Source: DASQEH01 sp963765725 (lineage in GTDB: Bacteria; Actinomycetota; Actinomycetes; Propionibacteriales; Nocardioidaceae). Taken from it: DNA of 64,000 nucleotides. The notes beneath the pieces were generated by a model, which made no database searches, was not told where the DNA came from, and saw only the letters and a list, made by a program, of their open reading frames with translations. The stretch spans positions 744,001 through 808,000 of the forward strand of contig CAVXXI010000003.1 in NCBI GenBank assembly GCA_963765725.1, in the 5' to 3' direction. This document shows, in pieces, positions 25,330-33,606 of this stretch (position 1 is the stretch's first letter; each line of letters starts with the position of its first letter). The position numbers were made by a program, and so were the translations under genes.

Positions 25330-26063
25330 ACCCGTCCATCACCTTCGCGGTCGCCCGCCGCGTGCTGCTGCAGCTGCGGCGCGACCGCCGAACCGTGGCG
25401 TTGCTGCTGCTCGTGCCGTGCGTCCTGCTCGTCCTGCTCTGGTGGATGTTCAACGGCGACGCCTCGACGTTCAACACCTTGGGGCCGCCGCTGTTGGCGA
25501 TGTTCCCGTTCATCGTGATGTTCCTGGTCACGTCGGTGACTACGCTCAGGGAGCGGTCGTCCGGGACGCTCGAGCGGTTGCTGTCGATGCCGATGGCGAA
25601 GCTCGACCTCCTGCTCGGGTACGCGCTCGCGTTCGGCGTCGCGGCGCTGCTTCAGGCGCTGCTGGCCGTCGGCCTCACCGTCGGGATACTCGGCCTTGAC
25701 GTGGCGGGTCCGCTCTGGGCCCTCGCCCTGATCGCCGTCGCAGACGCTGTGCTGGGAACGACCCTGGGGCTGTTCGTGTCGGCCTTCGCCGAGACCGAGT
25801 TCCAGGCGGTCCAGTTCATGCCGGCCATCGTCTTCCCTCAGATCCTGCTGTGCGGCCTCTTCGTCCCACGGGCGGCGCTGCCCGGCGTACTGCACGGGGT
25901 CTCCGACGTCCTGCCGCTGAGCTATGCGGTCGACTCGATGCAGAGTCTGCAGGGCTCGGTCGGGCTGTCCGCCGACTTCTGGCGCGACCTGGTCGTGATC
26001 GCGGCGTTCGTCGCCGCCACGGTAGCGCTCGGAGCGGCCACGCTGCGGCGCCGGACCGCCTGA
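25326..26063 (+). CDS. ABC-2 type exporter, membrane subunit
   Basis: A 245-residue permease with about six membrane helices: VALLLLVPCVLLVLLWWMF, LLAMFPFIVMFLVTSVTTL, LLLGYALAFGVAALLQALLAVGLTVGIL, LALIAVADAVLGTTLGLFVSAF, FPQILLCGLFVP and the last one near DLVVIAAFVAATVALGAA. RERSSGTLERLLSMPM is the conserved ABC-2 cytoplasmic loop. GTG start overlaps the ATPase stop. Likely under TetR control. Confidence 0.88.
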   Translation: MNPSITFAVARRVLLQLRRDRRTVALLLLVPCVLLVLLWWMFNGDASTFNTLGPPLLAMFPFIVMFLVTSVTTLRERSSGTLERLLSMPMAKLDLLLGYALAFGVAALLQALLAVGLTVGILGLDVAGPLWALALIAVADAVLGTTLGLFVSAFAETEFQAVQFMPAIVFPQILLCGLFVPRAALPGVLHGVSDVLPLSYAVDSMQSLQGSVGLSADFWRDLVVIAAFVAATVALGAATLRRRTA

Positions 26064-26146
26064 GCCTGCGCGCACGGACCCGGCGGCGACATCAGCCAGG
26101 CCGGGCGGAGCGGGCGGACCGTGGCGGGGCCGTACGGAGCTCCCGT

Positions 26147-26206
26147 CGAGACGTCAATCAGCGTGGGACACGCCGACGGAACCGGGCCGTTACTGACGTG
26201 TCGCGG
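26147..26206 (+). repeat. 60-bp interspersed repeat, copy B
   Basis: Starts CGAGACGTCAATCAGCG, has GACACGCCGACGGAACCGGG in the middle and ends CTGACGTGTCGCGG. It aligns without gaps to copies A and C. It ends one base before the stop codon (26208, minus strand) of the biotin carrier gene, in the 144-bp space between two convergent genes. Confidence 0.78.
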
Positions 26207-26207
26207 G

Positions 26208-26429
26208 TCAGTCCTCCTGGATCTCGGCGAGCAGGTCGCCCTCGGTGACGACGTCGCCCTCGGAGACGGCGATCTCGGTCACGGTCCCGGCGACCTCGGC
26301 GGCCACCGGGATCTCCATCTTCATCGACTCGAGCAGCACGAGGGTGTCGTCGGGGGCGACCCGGTCGCCGGTCCGAGCGACCACCTTCAAGACGCTGGCG
26401 ACGAGCTCGGCGTTGACGAGATGACCCAT
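26208..26429 (-). CDS. Stand-alone biotin/lipoyl carrier protein
   Basis: A 73-residue single-domain biotinyl carrier. The biotin attachment motif is ESMKME at residues 34-39, inside the usual barrel (VLKVVARTGDRVAPDDTLVLLESMKMEIPV, then AGTVTEIAVSEGDVVTEGDLLAEI). ATG 26429 follows a strong GGAGGAG. No carboxylase or carboxyltransferase gene is adjacent, so its partner is elsewhere; small carriers of this kind are known in mycobacteria. Confidence 0.88.
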   Translation of the reverse strand: MGHLVNAELVASVLKVVARTGDRVAPDDTLVLLESMKMEIPVAAEVAGTVTEIAVSEGDVVTEGDLLAEIQED

Positions 26430-26604
26430 GGCTCCTCCATCCGTCGGCCGGCCGGCGACGCGGCTGGCCACGATCTTAGTGTCACCGACGGCTGCGGTCG
26501 GACGCCTCGACGACGGCGGCCTGCTACCGCCGCGTCGCCAAGGTCGGGTACGGCGTAGCCTGGAGCCCGCCCCGACGGGGCGGGGTCGAGCCGAAGGAGG
26601 ATGC

Positions 26605-27534
26605 GTGCTTCGTCGTTCCCTGCTCATGCTGGCGCGCAGCGACCAGATCAAGCACCTGGCCAGCTCGATGCCGGTGTCGAGCGGCATCGTCGCCCGCTTC
26701 GTGGCCGGCGAGAGCGTCGACGACGTGGTCGAGGTCTCACGGAGCCTCATCGCCGACGGCAGGCTGGTGTCGCTGGACCATCTCGGGGAGGACACGCTCG
26801 ACCGGGAGCAGGCGGACAGCACCGTACAGGCCTACCTGGAGGTGCTGAAGCGGCTCGCCGACCGCGGACTGACGCACGGGGCCGAGGTCTCCGTGAAGTT
26901 GTCGGCGGTCGGACAGGCCCTGGGCGACGACGGTGCCCGGCTGGCACTCGACAACGCACGCAGGATCTGCCAGGCGGCCGCGAACGCCGGCACCACCGTG
27001 ACCCTCGACATGGAGGACCACACGACGACCGACTCCACGCTGGGCATCCTGCACGAGCTCCGGCAGGACTTCCCCGACACCGGCGCGGTCGTGCAGGCCT
27101 ACCTGCGGCGTACCGAGGCCGACTGCCGCGACCTCACCCGCGCCGGGTCGCGCGTTCGCCTGTGCAAGGGGGCCTACAAGGAGCCGGAGTCTGTCGCCTA
27201 CCAGGATCGGGCGGAGGTCGACCTGTCCTACGTCCGCTGCCTCAAGGTGCTGATGGCCGGGGACGGCTACCCGATGGTGGCCACCCACGACCCGACCCTG
27301 ATCGCCATCGCGGGCGCGCTGGTGTCGCGGTACTCGCGGGCCAAGGGCTCGTACGAGTACCAGATGCTGTACGGCATACGACCCGACGAGCAGAAGCGGC
27401 TGGCCGCGGCGGGGGAGCGCATGCGCGTGTACGTCCCGTACGGCGACCAGTGGTACGGCTACCTGATGAGACGCCTGGCCGAGCGCCCGGCCAACCTGGC
27501 ATTCTTCCTGCGGTCGCTGGCCACGAAGGGCTGA
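26605..27534 (+). CDS. Proline dehydrogenase
   Basis: A 309-residue FAD enzyme that oxidises proline to 1-pyrroline-5-carboxylate at the membrane. Seen: EVSVKLSAVGQALGDDGARLALDNARRIC, VTLDMEDHTTTDSTL, VVQAYLRRTEADC, SRVRLCKGAYKEPESVAY, MVATHDP, YEYQMLYGIRPDEQKRLAAAGERMRVYVPYGDQWYGYLMRRLAERPAN; these barrel motifs define monofunctional PRODH. GTG 26605 follows AAGGAGG. It is followed after 22 bases by proC. Confidence 0.92.
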   Translation: MLRRSLLMLARSDQIKHLASSMPVSSGIVARFVAGESVDDVVEVSRSLIADGRLVSLDHLGEDTLDREQADSTVQAYLEVLKRLADRGLTHGAEVSVKLSAVGQALGDDGARLALDNARRICQAAANAGTTVTLDMEDHTTTDSTLGILHELRQDFPDTGAVVQAYLRRTEADCRDLTRAGSRVRLCKGAYKEPESVAYQDRAEVDLSYVRCLKVLMAGDGYPMVATHDPTLIAIAGALVSRYSRAKGSYEYQMLYGIRPDEQKRLAAAGERMRVYVPYGDQWYGYLMRRLAERPANLAFFLRSLATKG

Positions 27535-27556
27535 GCCGGCCGAATCGGAGGCAGCA

Positions 27557-28363
27557 ATGACAGTCGCCATCCTCGGCGCCGGGGTGATGGGGGAGACCGT
27601 CCTGTCCGGGCTGGTGCGGTCCGGAAGGTCGCCAGCCGACCTCGTGGTCAGCGAGCGTCGCCCCGAGCGGGCGGCCGAGCTGCGCGAGCGCTACGGAGTA
27701 GACGTCGTCAACAACGTCCAGGCGGTGACCCGCGCCGACACCGTCATGCTCGTGGTGAAGCCGCAGGACATGGCAGACGTGCTGGACGAGATCGCACCGG
27801 TGGTACGTCCCGGCCAGCTCGTCGTGTCGCTCGCGGCGGGCATCACCACCGCGTCCATCGAAGCACGACTGCCCGACAAGACGGCCGTCGTACGGGTCAT
27901 GCCGAACACACCCGCGCTGGTCGACGAGGGCATGGCCGCCATCTCGCGCGGCACCCACTGCGACGAGGAGCACCTGGTCGAGGCCGAGGACCTGATGCGG
28001 GCGACCGGTCGGGTGATCCGGGTACCCGAGAAGCAGCAGGACGCGGTCACCGCGATCTCCGGCTCGGGGCCCGCGTACCTGTTCTTCGTCGTCGAGGCGA
28101 TGATCGAGGCGGGTGTACACCTCGGGCTCCCGCGCTCGACGGCGACCGAGCTCGTGGTGCAGACGATGGTGGGCTCCGCGAAGCTGCTCCGGGAGACGGG
28201 CGAGCACCCGACGGTCCTTCGCGAGCGGGTCACCTCACCCGGGGGGACCACAGCGGCGGCGGTACGCAAGCTGGAGGACCATCGCGTCCGGGCGGCGTTC
28301 ATGACGGCGCTCGAGAGCGCGCGCGACCGCTCGCGTGAGCTGGCGCACGGCGAAGGCGAGTAG
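27557..28363 (+). CDS. proC: Pyrroline-5-carboxylate reductase
   Basis: A 268-residue NADPH enzyme that reduces 1-pyrroline-5-carboxylate to proline. The N-terminal Rossmann motif is VAILGAGVMGETVL; then VMLVVKPQDMADVLDEIAP, VVRVMPNTPALVDEGMAAI and the C-terminal signature TAISGSGPAYLFFVVEAMIEAG with VTSPGGTTAAAV. ATG has GGAGG 8 bases upstream. It stands right after proline dehydrogenase, which runs the opposite reaction. Confidence 0.94.
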   Translation: MTVAILGAGVMGETVLSGLVRSGRSPADLVVSERRPERAAELRERYGVDVVNNVQAVTRADTVMLVVKPQDMADVLDEIAPVVRPGQLVVSLAAGITTASIEARLPDKTAVVRVMPNTPALVDEGMAAISRGTHCDEEHLVEAEDLMRATGRVIRVPEKQQDAVTAISGSGPAYLFFVVEAMIEAGVHLGLPRSTATELVVQTMVGSAKLLRETGEHPTVLRERVTSPGGTTAAAVRKLEDHRVRAAFMTALESARDRSRELAHGEGE

Positions 28364-28395
28364 GCGGGCGACCGCGCGCGGGTACAGTCGCGCGG

Positions 28396-29646
28396 GTGAG
28401 CGTCCCGATCTTCGCGAGCAGTGAGGACGCGGCCCGCAGGCGTGGACTGCGCCGGATGCGTGCGGTCGCCCTGTCGCTGCTGCTATTCGCAGCAGTCGTC
28501 TATGTCTTGACGCTGCACGTGTCGGGGGCGGGTCCGTACATCCATGCGACGGCAGAGGCCGCCATGGTCGGCGCGATCGCGGACTGGTTCGCCGTCACGG
28601 CCATCTTCCGCCACCCGCTCGGCCTGCCGATCCCGCACACGGCCATCATCCCGACCCGGAAGGCGTCCCTGGCTCGCAGCCTGCAGGACTTCTTCACCGC
28701 TAACTTCCTGTCCGAGTCGGTGATCCGGACCCGTGTCGCCGATGCGCAGCCCAGCCTGCGGCTCGGCGCCTGGCTCACCGAGCCGGCCAACTGCACCTGG
28801 GCGGTCAACGAGGCCTCGACGCTGGCAAGAACGGTCCTGGAGAGGATCCAGGACGCCGATGTCGCAGTCCTCGTGGAGACCGAGCTGCTGCCCCGGCTGG
28901 CCGCTGAGCCGCTGAGCGAGGTCGTCGGGCGCCTGCTGCAGGACGTCGTCGCCGAGGAGGCGCATCACGGGCTCGTCGATCTCACGCTGTCCGAGACGCA
29001 TCGATGGCTCAGCGGCAACGAGGCGGCGTTCGCGACCGCGCTGAGCACCCGAGCACCCTGGTGGACTCCGCAGTGGCTCGACGAGCAGGTCATCCGGAAG
29101 CTCCACAGCGAGGCCATCGCTTGGGTGGCCGAGATCCGCGACGATCCCCGCCACCACGCGCGGCGCGCCCTCGACGACCTGCTCAAGCAGCTCGCGGACG
29201 ACCTGCAGCACGACCCCGACACGATCGAGCGAGCCGAGCGCCTCAAGCAGCGGGTGCTCAGCCAGCCGCAGGTCGCGACCACCGCGACCTCGTTATGGAA
29301 TGCGCTGCGTCGGGCTCTGCTCGAGTCGCTCGAGTCGCCCGACAGCGCGGTCAAGGCCCGAGCCGTCGCCAGCCTGTCCGCCTTCGGGGCCCGCCTCGGT
29401 ACCGACGAGGCACTCCGTACCCGGCTGGACGCGTACGCCGCCGACGTGGCTGCCTTCCTCGTCGAGCGGTATGGCACCGAGCTCACCACGGTCATCACCG
29501 ACACCATCGACCGCTGGGACGGGAAGGAGGCGGCCGGGCGGATCGAGTTGTTCGTGGGCCGCGACCTGCAGTTCATCCGCGTCAACGGCACGATCGTCGG
29601 CGGCCTCGCCGGGCTGCTGATCTACACGGTCTCGGTGCTCCTGTGA
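28396..29646 (+). CDS. DUF445 family membrane protein
   Basis: A 416-residue protein. An N-terminal helix (AVALSLLLFAAVVYVLTLHV) and a second hydrophobic segment with AEAAMVGAIADWFAVTAIFRHPLGLPIPHTAIIP, the DUF445/YjiN hallmark, precede a long charged helical domain; one helix closes the protein (VGGLAGLLIYTVSVLL). Such proteins are thought to sit in the membrane with a large soluble middle. Function unknown. GTG start, 32 bases after proC; TACAGT at 28382-28387 could be a -10. Confidence 0.86.
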   Translation: MSVPIFASSEDAARRRGLRRMRAVALSLLLFAAVVYVLTLHVSGAGPYIHATAEAAMVGAIADWFAVTAIFRHPLGLPIPHTAIIPTRKASLARSLQDFFTANFLSESVIRTRVADAQPSLRLGAWLTEPANCTWAVNEASTLARTVLERIQDADVAVLVETELLPRLAAEPLSEVVGRLLQDVVAEEAHHGLVDLTLSETHRWLSGNEAAFATALSTRAPWWTPQWLDEQVIRKLHSEAIAWVAEIRDDPRHHARRALDDLLKQLADDLQHDPDTIERAERLKQRVLSQPQVATTATSLWNALRRALLESLESPDSAVKARAVASLSAFGARLGTDEALRTRLDAYAADVAAFLVERYGTELTTVITDTIDRWDGKEAAGRIELFVGRDLQFIRVNGTIVGGLAGLLIYTVSVLL

Positions 29647-29710
29647 CCCGCGAAGCCGGGGCACACGAACACGGGCCGGCGCCACCACGGGCCGGCGGTA
29701 GGGTCCGGAG

Positions 29711-30892
29711 ATGACCGGCCCGGCCTACCTCGTCTTCGACGACGACCTCACGAGCTATGACTTCGGGCCGGCGCATCCGATGTCGCCCGTTCGTGTCGAC
29801 CTGACCGTACGGCTCGCGCGCGCGACCGGCGTGCTCGACCTTCCCGACCTGTCCGTCGTCCGGGCCCCGACAGCGTCCGACGACGACCTGGCGCGGGTCC
29901 ACACGACGGAGTACATCGACGCCGTACGCAGAATCAGCGCTTCGCCGCAGTTGCGGGACCTCGCGCACGGGCTCGGCACCGAGGACAACCCGACGTTCGC
30001 GGGCATGCACCGGGCGTCGGCGCACATCGTCGGGGCGACCCTGGAGGCGGCCCGCCACGTCTGGGAGGGCACGGCGCTGCACGCGGCGAACATCACCGGC
30101 GGCCTGCACCACGCGATGGCGGCGAGCGCCAGCGGCTTCTGCATCTACAACGACCCCGCGATAGCCATCCGGTGGCTGCTCGACCAGGGGGCGTCGAAGG
30201 TCGCGTACGTCGACGTCGACGTCCATCACGGGGACGGCGTGCAGGATGCGTTCTACGACGACCCGCGCGTGCTGACCATCAGCCTGCACGAGACGCCGCG
30301 CACGCTCTTCCCGGGTACCGGCGAGGCCACCGAGTCGGGGGGCCGCGGCGCGGAGGGGATGTCGGTGAACGTCGCACTGCCGCCCGGCACCGGCGACGGC
30401 GGCTGGCTCCGGGCCTTCCACGCCGTCGTCCCGCCGCTCCTCGCGGAGTTCGCGCCCGACGTGCTCGTCACCCAGCATGGCTGTGACTCCCACATGGACG
30501 ACCCGCTGGCCCACCTCATGCTCAGCGTCGACGGTCAGCGCGCCGCGTCCCTCGCCCTGCACGAGCTGGCGCACGAGGTGTGCGGCGGCCGGTGGGTCGC
30601 GACGGGCGGGGGAGGGTACGCGATCGTCGAGGTCGTGCCGCGTACCTGGACCCATCTGCTCGCCGTCATCGGTGGCAGCCCGCTCGATCCGGCGACGCCG
30701 GTGCCCTGGGGTTGGCGGCAGCACGTCGCCGCCGTCACCGGAAAGGTGGCGCCCTCGACCATGTCGGACGGGCGGGACCCGGTGTACACGCCTTGGTCGA
30801 ACGGGTACAACCCCGACTCGTGGCTCGACCGCTGTGTGGAGCAATGCCGGCGAGAGGTCTTCCCGTGGCACGGTCTCGACGTCTCGTACTGA
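29711..30892 (+). CDS. acuC: AcuC-like histone deacetylase family protein
   Basis: A 393-residue zinc deacetylase of the arginase/deacetylase fold. Features: HPMSPVRVDLTVRLARATGVLD, the His pair in GGLHHAMAASASGFCIYNDPAIAI, the zinc ligands in YVDVDVHHGDGVQDAFYDD and LVTQHGCDSHMDDPLAHL, and TGGGGYAIVEVVPR. These match AcuC, which reverses acetylation of acetyl-CoA synthetase in Bacillus. No acs or pat gene is nearby, so that target is only inferred. Confidence 0.86.
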   Translation: MTGPAYLVFDDDLTSYDFGPAHPMSPVRVDLTVRLARATGVLDLPDLSVVRAPTASDDDLARVHTTEYIDAVRRISASPQLRDLAHGLGTEDNPTFAGMHRASAHIVGATLEAARHVWEGTALHAANITGGLHHAMAASASGFCIYNDPAIAIRWLLDQGASKVAYVDVDVHHGDGVQDAFYDDPRVLTISLHETPRTLFPGTGEATESGGRGAEGMSVNVALPPGTGDGGWLRAFHAVVPPLLAEFAPDVLVTQHGCDSHMDDPLAHLMLSVDGQRAASLALHELAHEVCGGRWVATGGGGYAIVEVVPRTWTHLLAVIGGSPLDPATPVPWGWRQHVAAVTGKVAPSTMSDGRDPVYTPWSNGYNPDSWLDRCVEQCRREVFPWHGLDVSY

Positions 30893-30905
30893 GCGAGCGG
30901 CGCAC

Positions 30906-30965
30906 CGAGACGTCGATACGGGACCGACACACCGGCAGAACAGGGCCGTTGGGGGCGCGTCGCGG
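30906..30965 (+). repeat. 60-bp interspersed repeat, copy C
   Basis: Starts CGAGACGTCGATACGGG, centre CCGACACACCGGCAGAACAG, end GGGGGCGCGTCGCGG. Aligns without gaps to copies A and B. It begins 14 bases after the acuC stop, in the 171-bp gap before the HTH gene, and is in the orientation of both neighbours. Confidence 0.75.
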
Positions 30966-31063
30966 GAGGGGAGTTGACGCGTTTACTTCCCCACGCGCAC
31001 CATTTGCCACTACTCTCACCTCAACGCAGCGGACCACCGCCTGCGCTGGAAGTTGGTGCCACC

Positions 31064-31273
31064 ATGGCAGGACACCCGACCGGGGGAAGTCTCTCCGACG
31101 TCACGTTCCTCACCGTCGCGGAGGTCGCGGCGACCATGCGCGTGTCCAAGATGACCGTCTACCGTCTGGTCCACGCAGGCGAGCTGCCAGCCGTCCGGGT
31201 CGGACGGTCGTTCCGTGTCCCGCAGGACGCGGTGGACGACTACCTGCGCAAGTCGTTCTACCAAGCGGGCTGA
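31064..31273 (+). CDS. Excisionase/MerR-type helix-turn-helix DNA-binding protein (Rv0500A type)
   Basis: A 69-residue protein that is almost entirely one winged HTH: FLTVAEVAATMRVSKMTVYRLVHAGELPAVRVGRSFRVPQDAVDDYL. The last residues are RKSFYQAG. Despite the excisionase-like fold it is a conserved chromosomal regulator in actinobacteria located before bS22 (Rv0500A; SCO3328 in Streptomyces), not a phage gene. ATG 31064 fits the family; a longer frame upstream has no support. Confidence 0.86.
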   Translation: MAGHPTGGSLSDVTFLTVAEVAATMRVSKMTVYRLVHAGELPAVRVGRSFRVPQDAVDDYLRKSFYQAG

Positions 31274-31410
31274 CGCCGGTCCGCATCGCCCGCGGATTGG
31301 GGCGTCGTCGCCGCTGACGCTAGGCTTGGCCGGTCATCGACCCTCACACCGTCTCGACTGCGCGCGGCATGCTCGTACGTCACCCGAAGTAGACGCCCGA
31401 AAGGCAGACC

Positions 31411-31512
31411 GTGGGCTCAGTAATCAAAAAGCGTCGCAAACGAATGGCGAAGAAGAAGCACCGCAAGCTGTTGAAGAAGACGCGCATCCAGCGTCGCCGC
31501 CAGGGCAAGTAG
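31411..31512 (+). CDS. Small ribosomal subunit protein bS22 (AURKAIP1/COX24 domain)
   Basis: A 33-residue, extremely basic protein: GSVIKKRRKRMAKKKH, then RKLLKKTRIQRRRQGK and a TAG stop. This is the actinobacterial bS22 peptide found in mycobacterial 30S subunits (Rv0500B), related to the mitochondrial AURKAIP1 domain. GTG 31411 with GAAAGG 6-11 bases upstream. It lies 14 bases before the epimerase gene, as in mycobacteria. Confidence 0.9.
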   Translation: MGSVIKKRRKRMAKKKHRKLLKKTRIQRRRQGK

Positions 31513-31526
31513 GCCGGAAGCCGCCC

Positions 31527-32561
31527 ATGGGTCGCGTCGTGCTCGTCACGGGCGTGTGCCGCGACGTAGGCGGTCGGTTCGCGCGGCGGATCGCCGCCGA
31601 CCCGCAGGTCGACTCCGTCGTCGGGGTCGACGTCGTGCCGCCGCGTGGCGACCTCGGTGATGTCCGCTTCATCCGAGCCGACATCCGTACCCCCGTGATG
31701 GCCGAGATCCTCGCCTCCGAGCGTGTCGACACGGTCGTCCACCTCAGTGTCATCGCCACCCCGGGCGGTGCGGGCGGGCGTACGTCGATGAAGGAGATCA
31801 ATGTCATCGGTACGATGCAGCTCCTCGCTGCCTGTCAGCACTCCCCAGGAGTCAAGCGGCTGATCGTGAAGTCGTCGGCGCAGGTGTACGGCGCCTCTGC
31901 GGACGACCCCGCCATGTTCACGGAGGACGTGACGCCCCGGCAGCTTCCCCGCCACGGCTTCGCCAAGGACTCTGTGGAGGTGGAGGGCTACGTGCGAAGC
32001 TTTCGACGCCGCAGGCGCGACGTCGAGGTCACCGTGCTGCGGTGCGCCAACCTGATCGGACCCACGATCGAGACCGGGCTGACGCGGTACTTCGAGCTTC
32101 CCGTCATCCCTACGGTGCTGGGATTCGACGCCCGCCTGCAGTTCTGTCACGAGGACGACGCCCTCGCGGCTCTGCACCTCGCCACGCTGGGTACGGCCGA
32201 CGGCACCTTCAACGTCGCCGGCGACGGCGTCTTGATGCTGTCCCAGGCCGTCCGGCGCCTCGGGCGCCCCAGTGTGGCGCTGCCCGCAGTGACGTTCGGG
32301 GCGCTGGCCGCCTTACTGCCGGCTGCGCGCCGCGCCGATCTGTCGTCGGACGAGACCGCGTTCTTGTCCTATGGACGCGGCCTCGACACGACGGCTATGC
32401 GGGAGGTGCTCGGCTTCGAGCCGTCGTACACGACCCCCGAGGCGTTCGACACCTTCGCGGCGAGACTGCCGCCAGGAGTTCTCGGCGCCGAGCGGCTTGC
32501 CGAGCTCGAGCAGCAGGTGAAGGGCTGGGCGGCAGCGGTGGGCGCCGATGGCCGACGCTGA
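31527..32561 (+). CDS. NAD-dependent epimerase/dehydratase (extended SDR)
   Basis: A 344-residue nucleotide-sugar epimerase-like protein. The NAD site is VVLVTGVCRDVGGRFARRIA, a variant of TGxxGxxG; then VVHLSVIATPGGAG, NVIGTMQLLAACQ, VKSSAQVYGAS and a downstream LRCANLIGP. The catalytic YxxxK is not evident: the region reads RHGFAKDSVEVEGYVRSF, with FAKDSVE in the usual place, so activity may differ from classical GalE. It matches the Rv0501 (GalE2) position, before the acyltransferase. Confidence 0.82.
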   Translation: MGRVVLVTGVCRDVGGRFARRIAADPQVDSVVGVDVVPPRGDLGDVRFIRADIRTPVMAEILASERVDTVVHLSVIATPGGAGGRTSMKEINVIGTMQLLAACQHSPGVKRLIVKSSAQVYGASADDPAMFTEDVTPRQLPRHGFAKDSVEVEGYVRSFRRRRRDVEVTVLRCANLIGPTIETGLTRYFELPVIPTVLGFDARLQFCHEDDALAALHLATLGTADGTFNVAGDGVLMLSQAVRRLGRPSVALPAVTFGALAALLPAARRADLSSDETAFLSYGRGLDTTAMREVLGFEPSYTTPEAFDTFAARLPPGVLGAERLAELEQQVKGWAAAVGADGRR

Positions 32562-33507
32562 GATCATCTCGATGGGCGAGCACGAACGACGCCGCCCGAA
32601 GGCGGGTTCGTCCGCGCCAAGCGCCGACGACCTCGCCGACGCGCTGGCCGATGCCGCCCGGGAGACCTTCGGCGAGTCGGCCTGGGAGCAGCGCCTGGGG
32701 CAGCTGCTGCAGGTGCTGCGCCGCCGCCTCGCCGGCGACTACGTCGTCGACGACTTCGGGTTCGACGCCGAGCTCACCGAGCAGTTCCTGCTCACGACCC
32801 TGCGCCCGCTGGCCGAGAAGTGGTTCCGCATCGAGGTGTACGGCGTCGACAACATCCCGGGCGAAGGTGGCGCGCTGGTCGTGTCCAACCACTCGGGCAC
32901 CATTCCGCTCGACTGCCTCATGACCGGGCTCGTCACGCACGACCGGGCCGGCCGGTTCCTGCGCATGCTCGGTGCCGACCTGCTGTTCCGGCTGCCGTTC
33001 GTCGGTGCGCTGGCACGCAAGGGAGGCGTCACGCTGGCGAGCGCAGAGGACGCCGAGCGGCTGCTGTCTCGCGGCGAGCTCGTCGGGGTCTGGCCGGAGG
33101 GCTTCAAGGGGATCGGCAAGCCGTTCTCCGAGCGCTACAAGCTGCAGCGGTTCGGCCGTGGAGGCTTCGTCTCCTCAGCGCTGCGCAGCGGCGCCCCGAT
33201 CATCCCCTGCTCGGTCGTCGGTGCGGAGGAGATCTATCCGCTCGTCGGGAACATCTCCTCGCTGGCCCGGCTGCTCGGGCTGCCGTACGTGCCCGTCACC
33301 CCGCTGTTCCCCTGGTTCGGGCCGCTGGGACTGATCCCGCTGCCGTCGAAGTGGCTTATCGAGTTCGGCGAGCCGGTCATCCCTGACGTCGACGCCGCCG
33401 ACGCCGACGACCCGATGGTCGTCTTCGACGTCACCGACCATGTACGCGAGACCATCCAACAGACGCTGTACTCGCTGCTCGGCCGGCGCGGCGGCGCCTT
33501 CTCCTGA
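32548..33507 (+). CDS. PlsC-type lysophospholipid acyltransferase
   Basis: A 319-residue acyltransferase-like protein. Motif I reads VVSNHSGTIPLD (His 115, Asp 122), motif III is in GELVGVWPEGFKGIGKP, and GAPIIPCSVVGAEEIYPLVG follows. A helical domain of about 90 residues precedes the catalytic part. These features place it with the Rv0502-like family acting at the membrane on lipid acyl transfer. It overlaps the epimerase gene by 14 bases, so the pair is cotranslated. Confidence 0.84.
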   Translation: MADAEIISMGEHERRRPKAGSSAPSADDLADALADAARETFGESAWEQRLGQLLQVLRRRLAGDYVVDDFGFDAELTEQFLLTTLRPLAEKWFRIEVYGVDNIPGEGGALVVSNHSGTIPLDCLMTGLVTHDRAGRFLRMLGADLLFRLPFVGALARKGGVTLASAEDAERLLSRGELVGVWPEGFKGIGKPFSERYKLQRFGRGGFVSSALRSGAPIIPCSVVGAEEIYPLVGNISSLARLLGLPYVPVTPLFPWFGPLGLIPLPSKWLIEFGEPVIPDVDAADADDPMVVFDVTDHVRETIQQTLYSLLGRRGGAFS

Positions 33508-33518
33508 CGGGCGCTTGC

Positions 33519-33606
33519 GTCGAGGGGTCATCTGTGTCCCGTCGAAGGGTCACTCGTGTCCCGTCGAAGGGTCACTCGTGTCCCCTTGAAGGGCCACCTT
33601 TGTCCG
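33519..33606 (+). repeat. 22-bp tandem array L4 (4 units)
   Basis: Four exact 22-bp units: GTCGAGGGGTCA-TCTG-TGTCCC, then two identical GTCGAAGGGTCA-CTCG-TGTCCC, then a degenerate CTTGAAGGGCCA-CCTT-TGTCCG. It starts 11 bases after the acyltransferase stop and is in the same orientation. It occupies the first third of the 272-bp gap before the permease gene; the rest shows no clear promoter. Confidence 0.82.
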
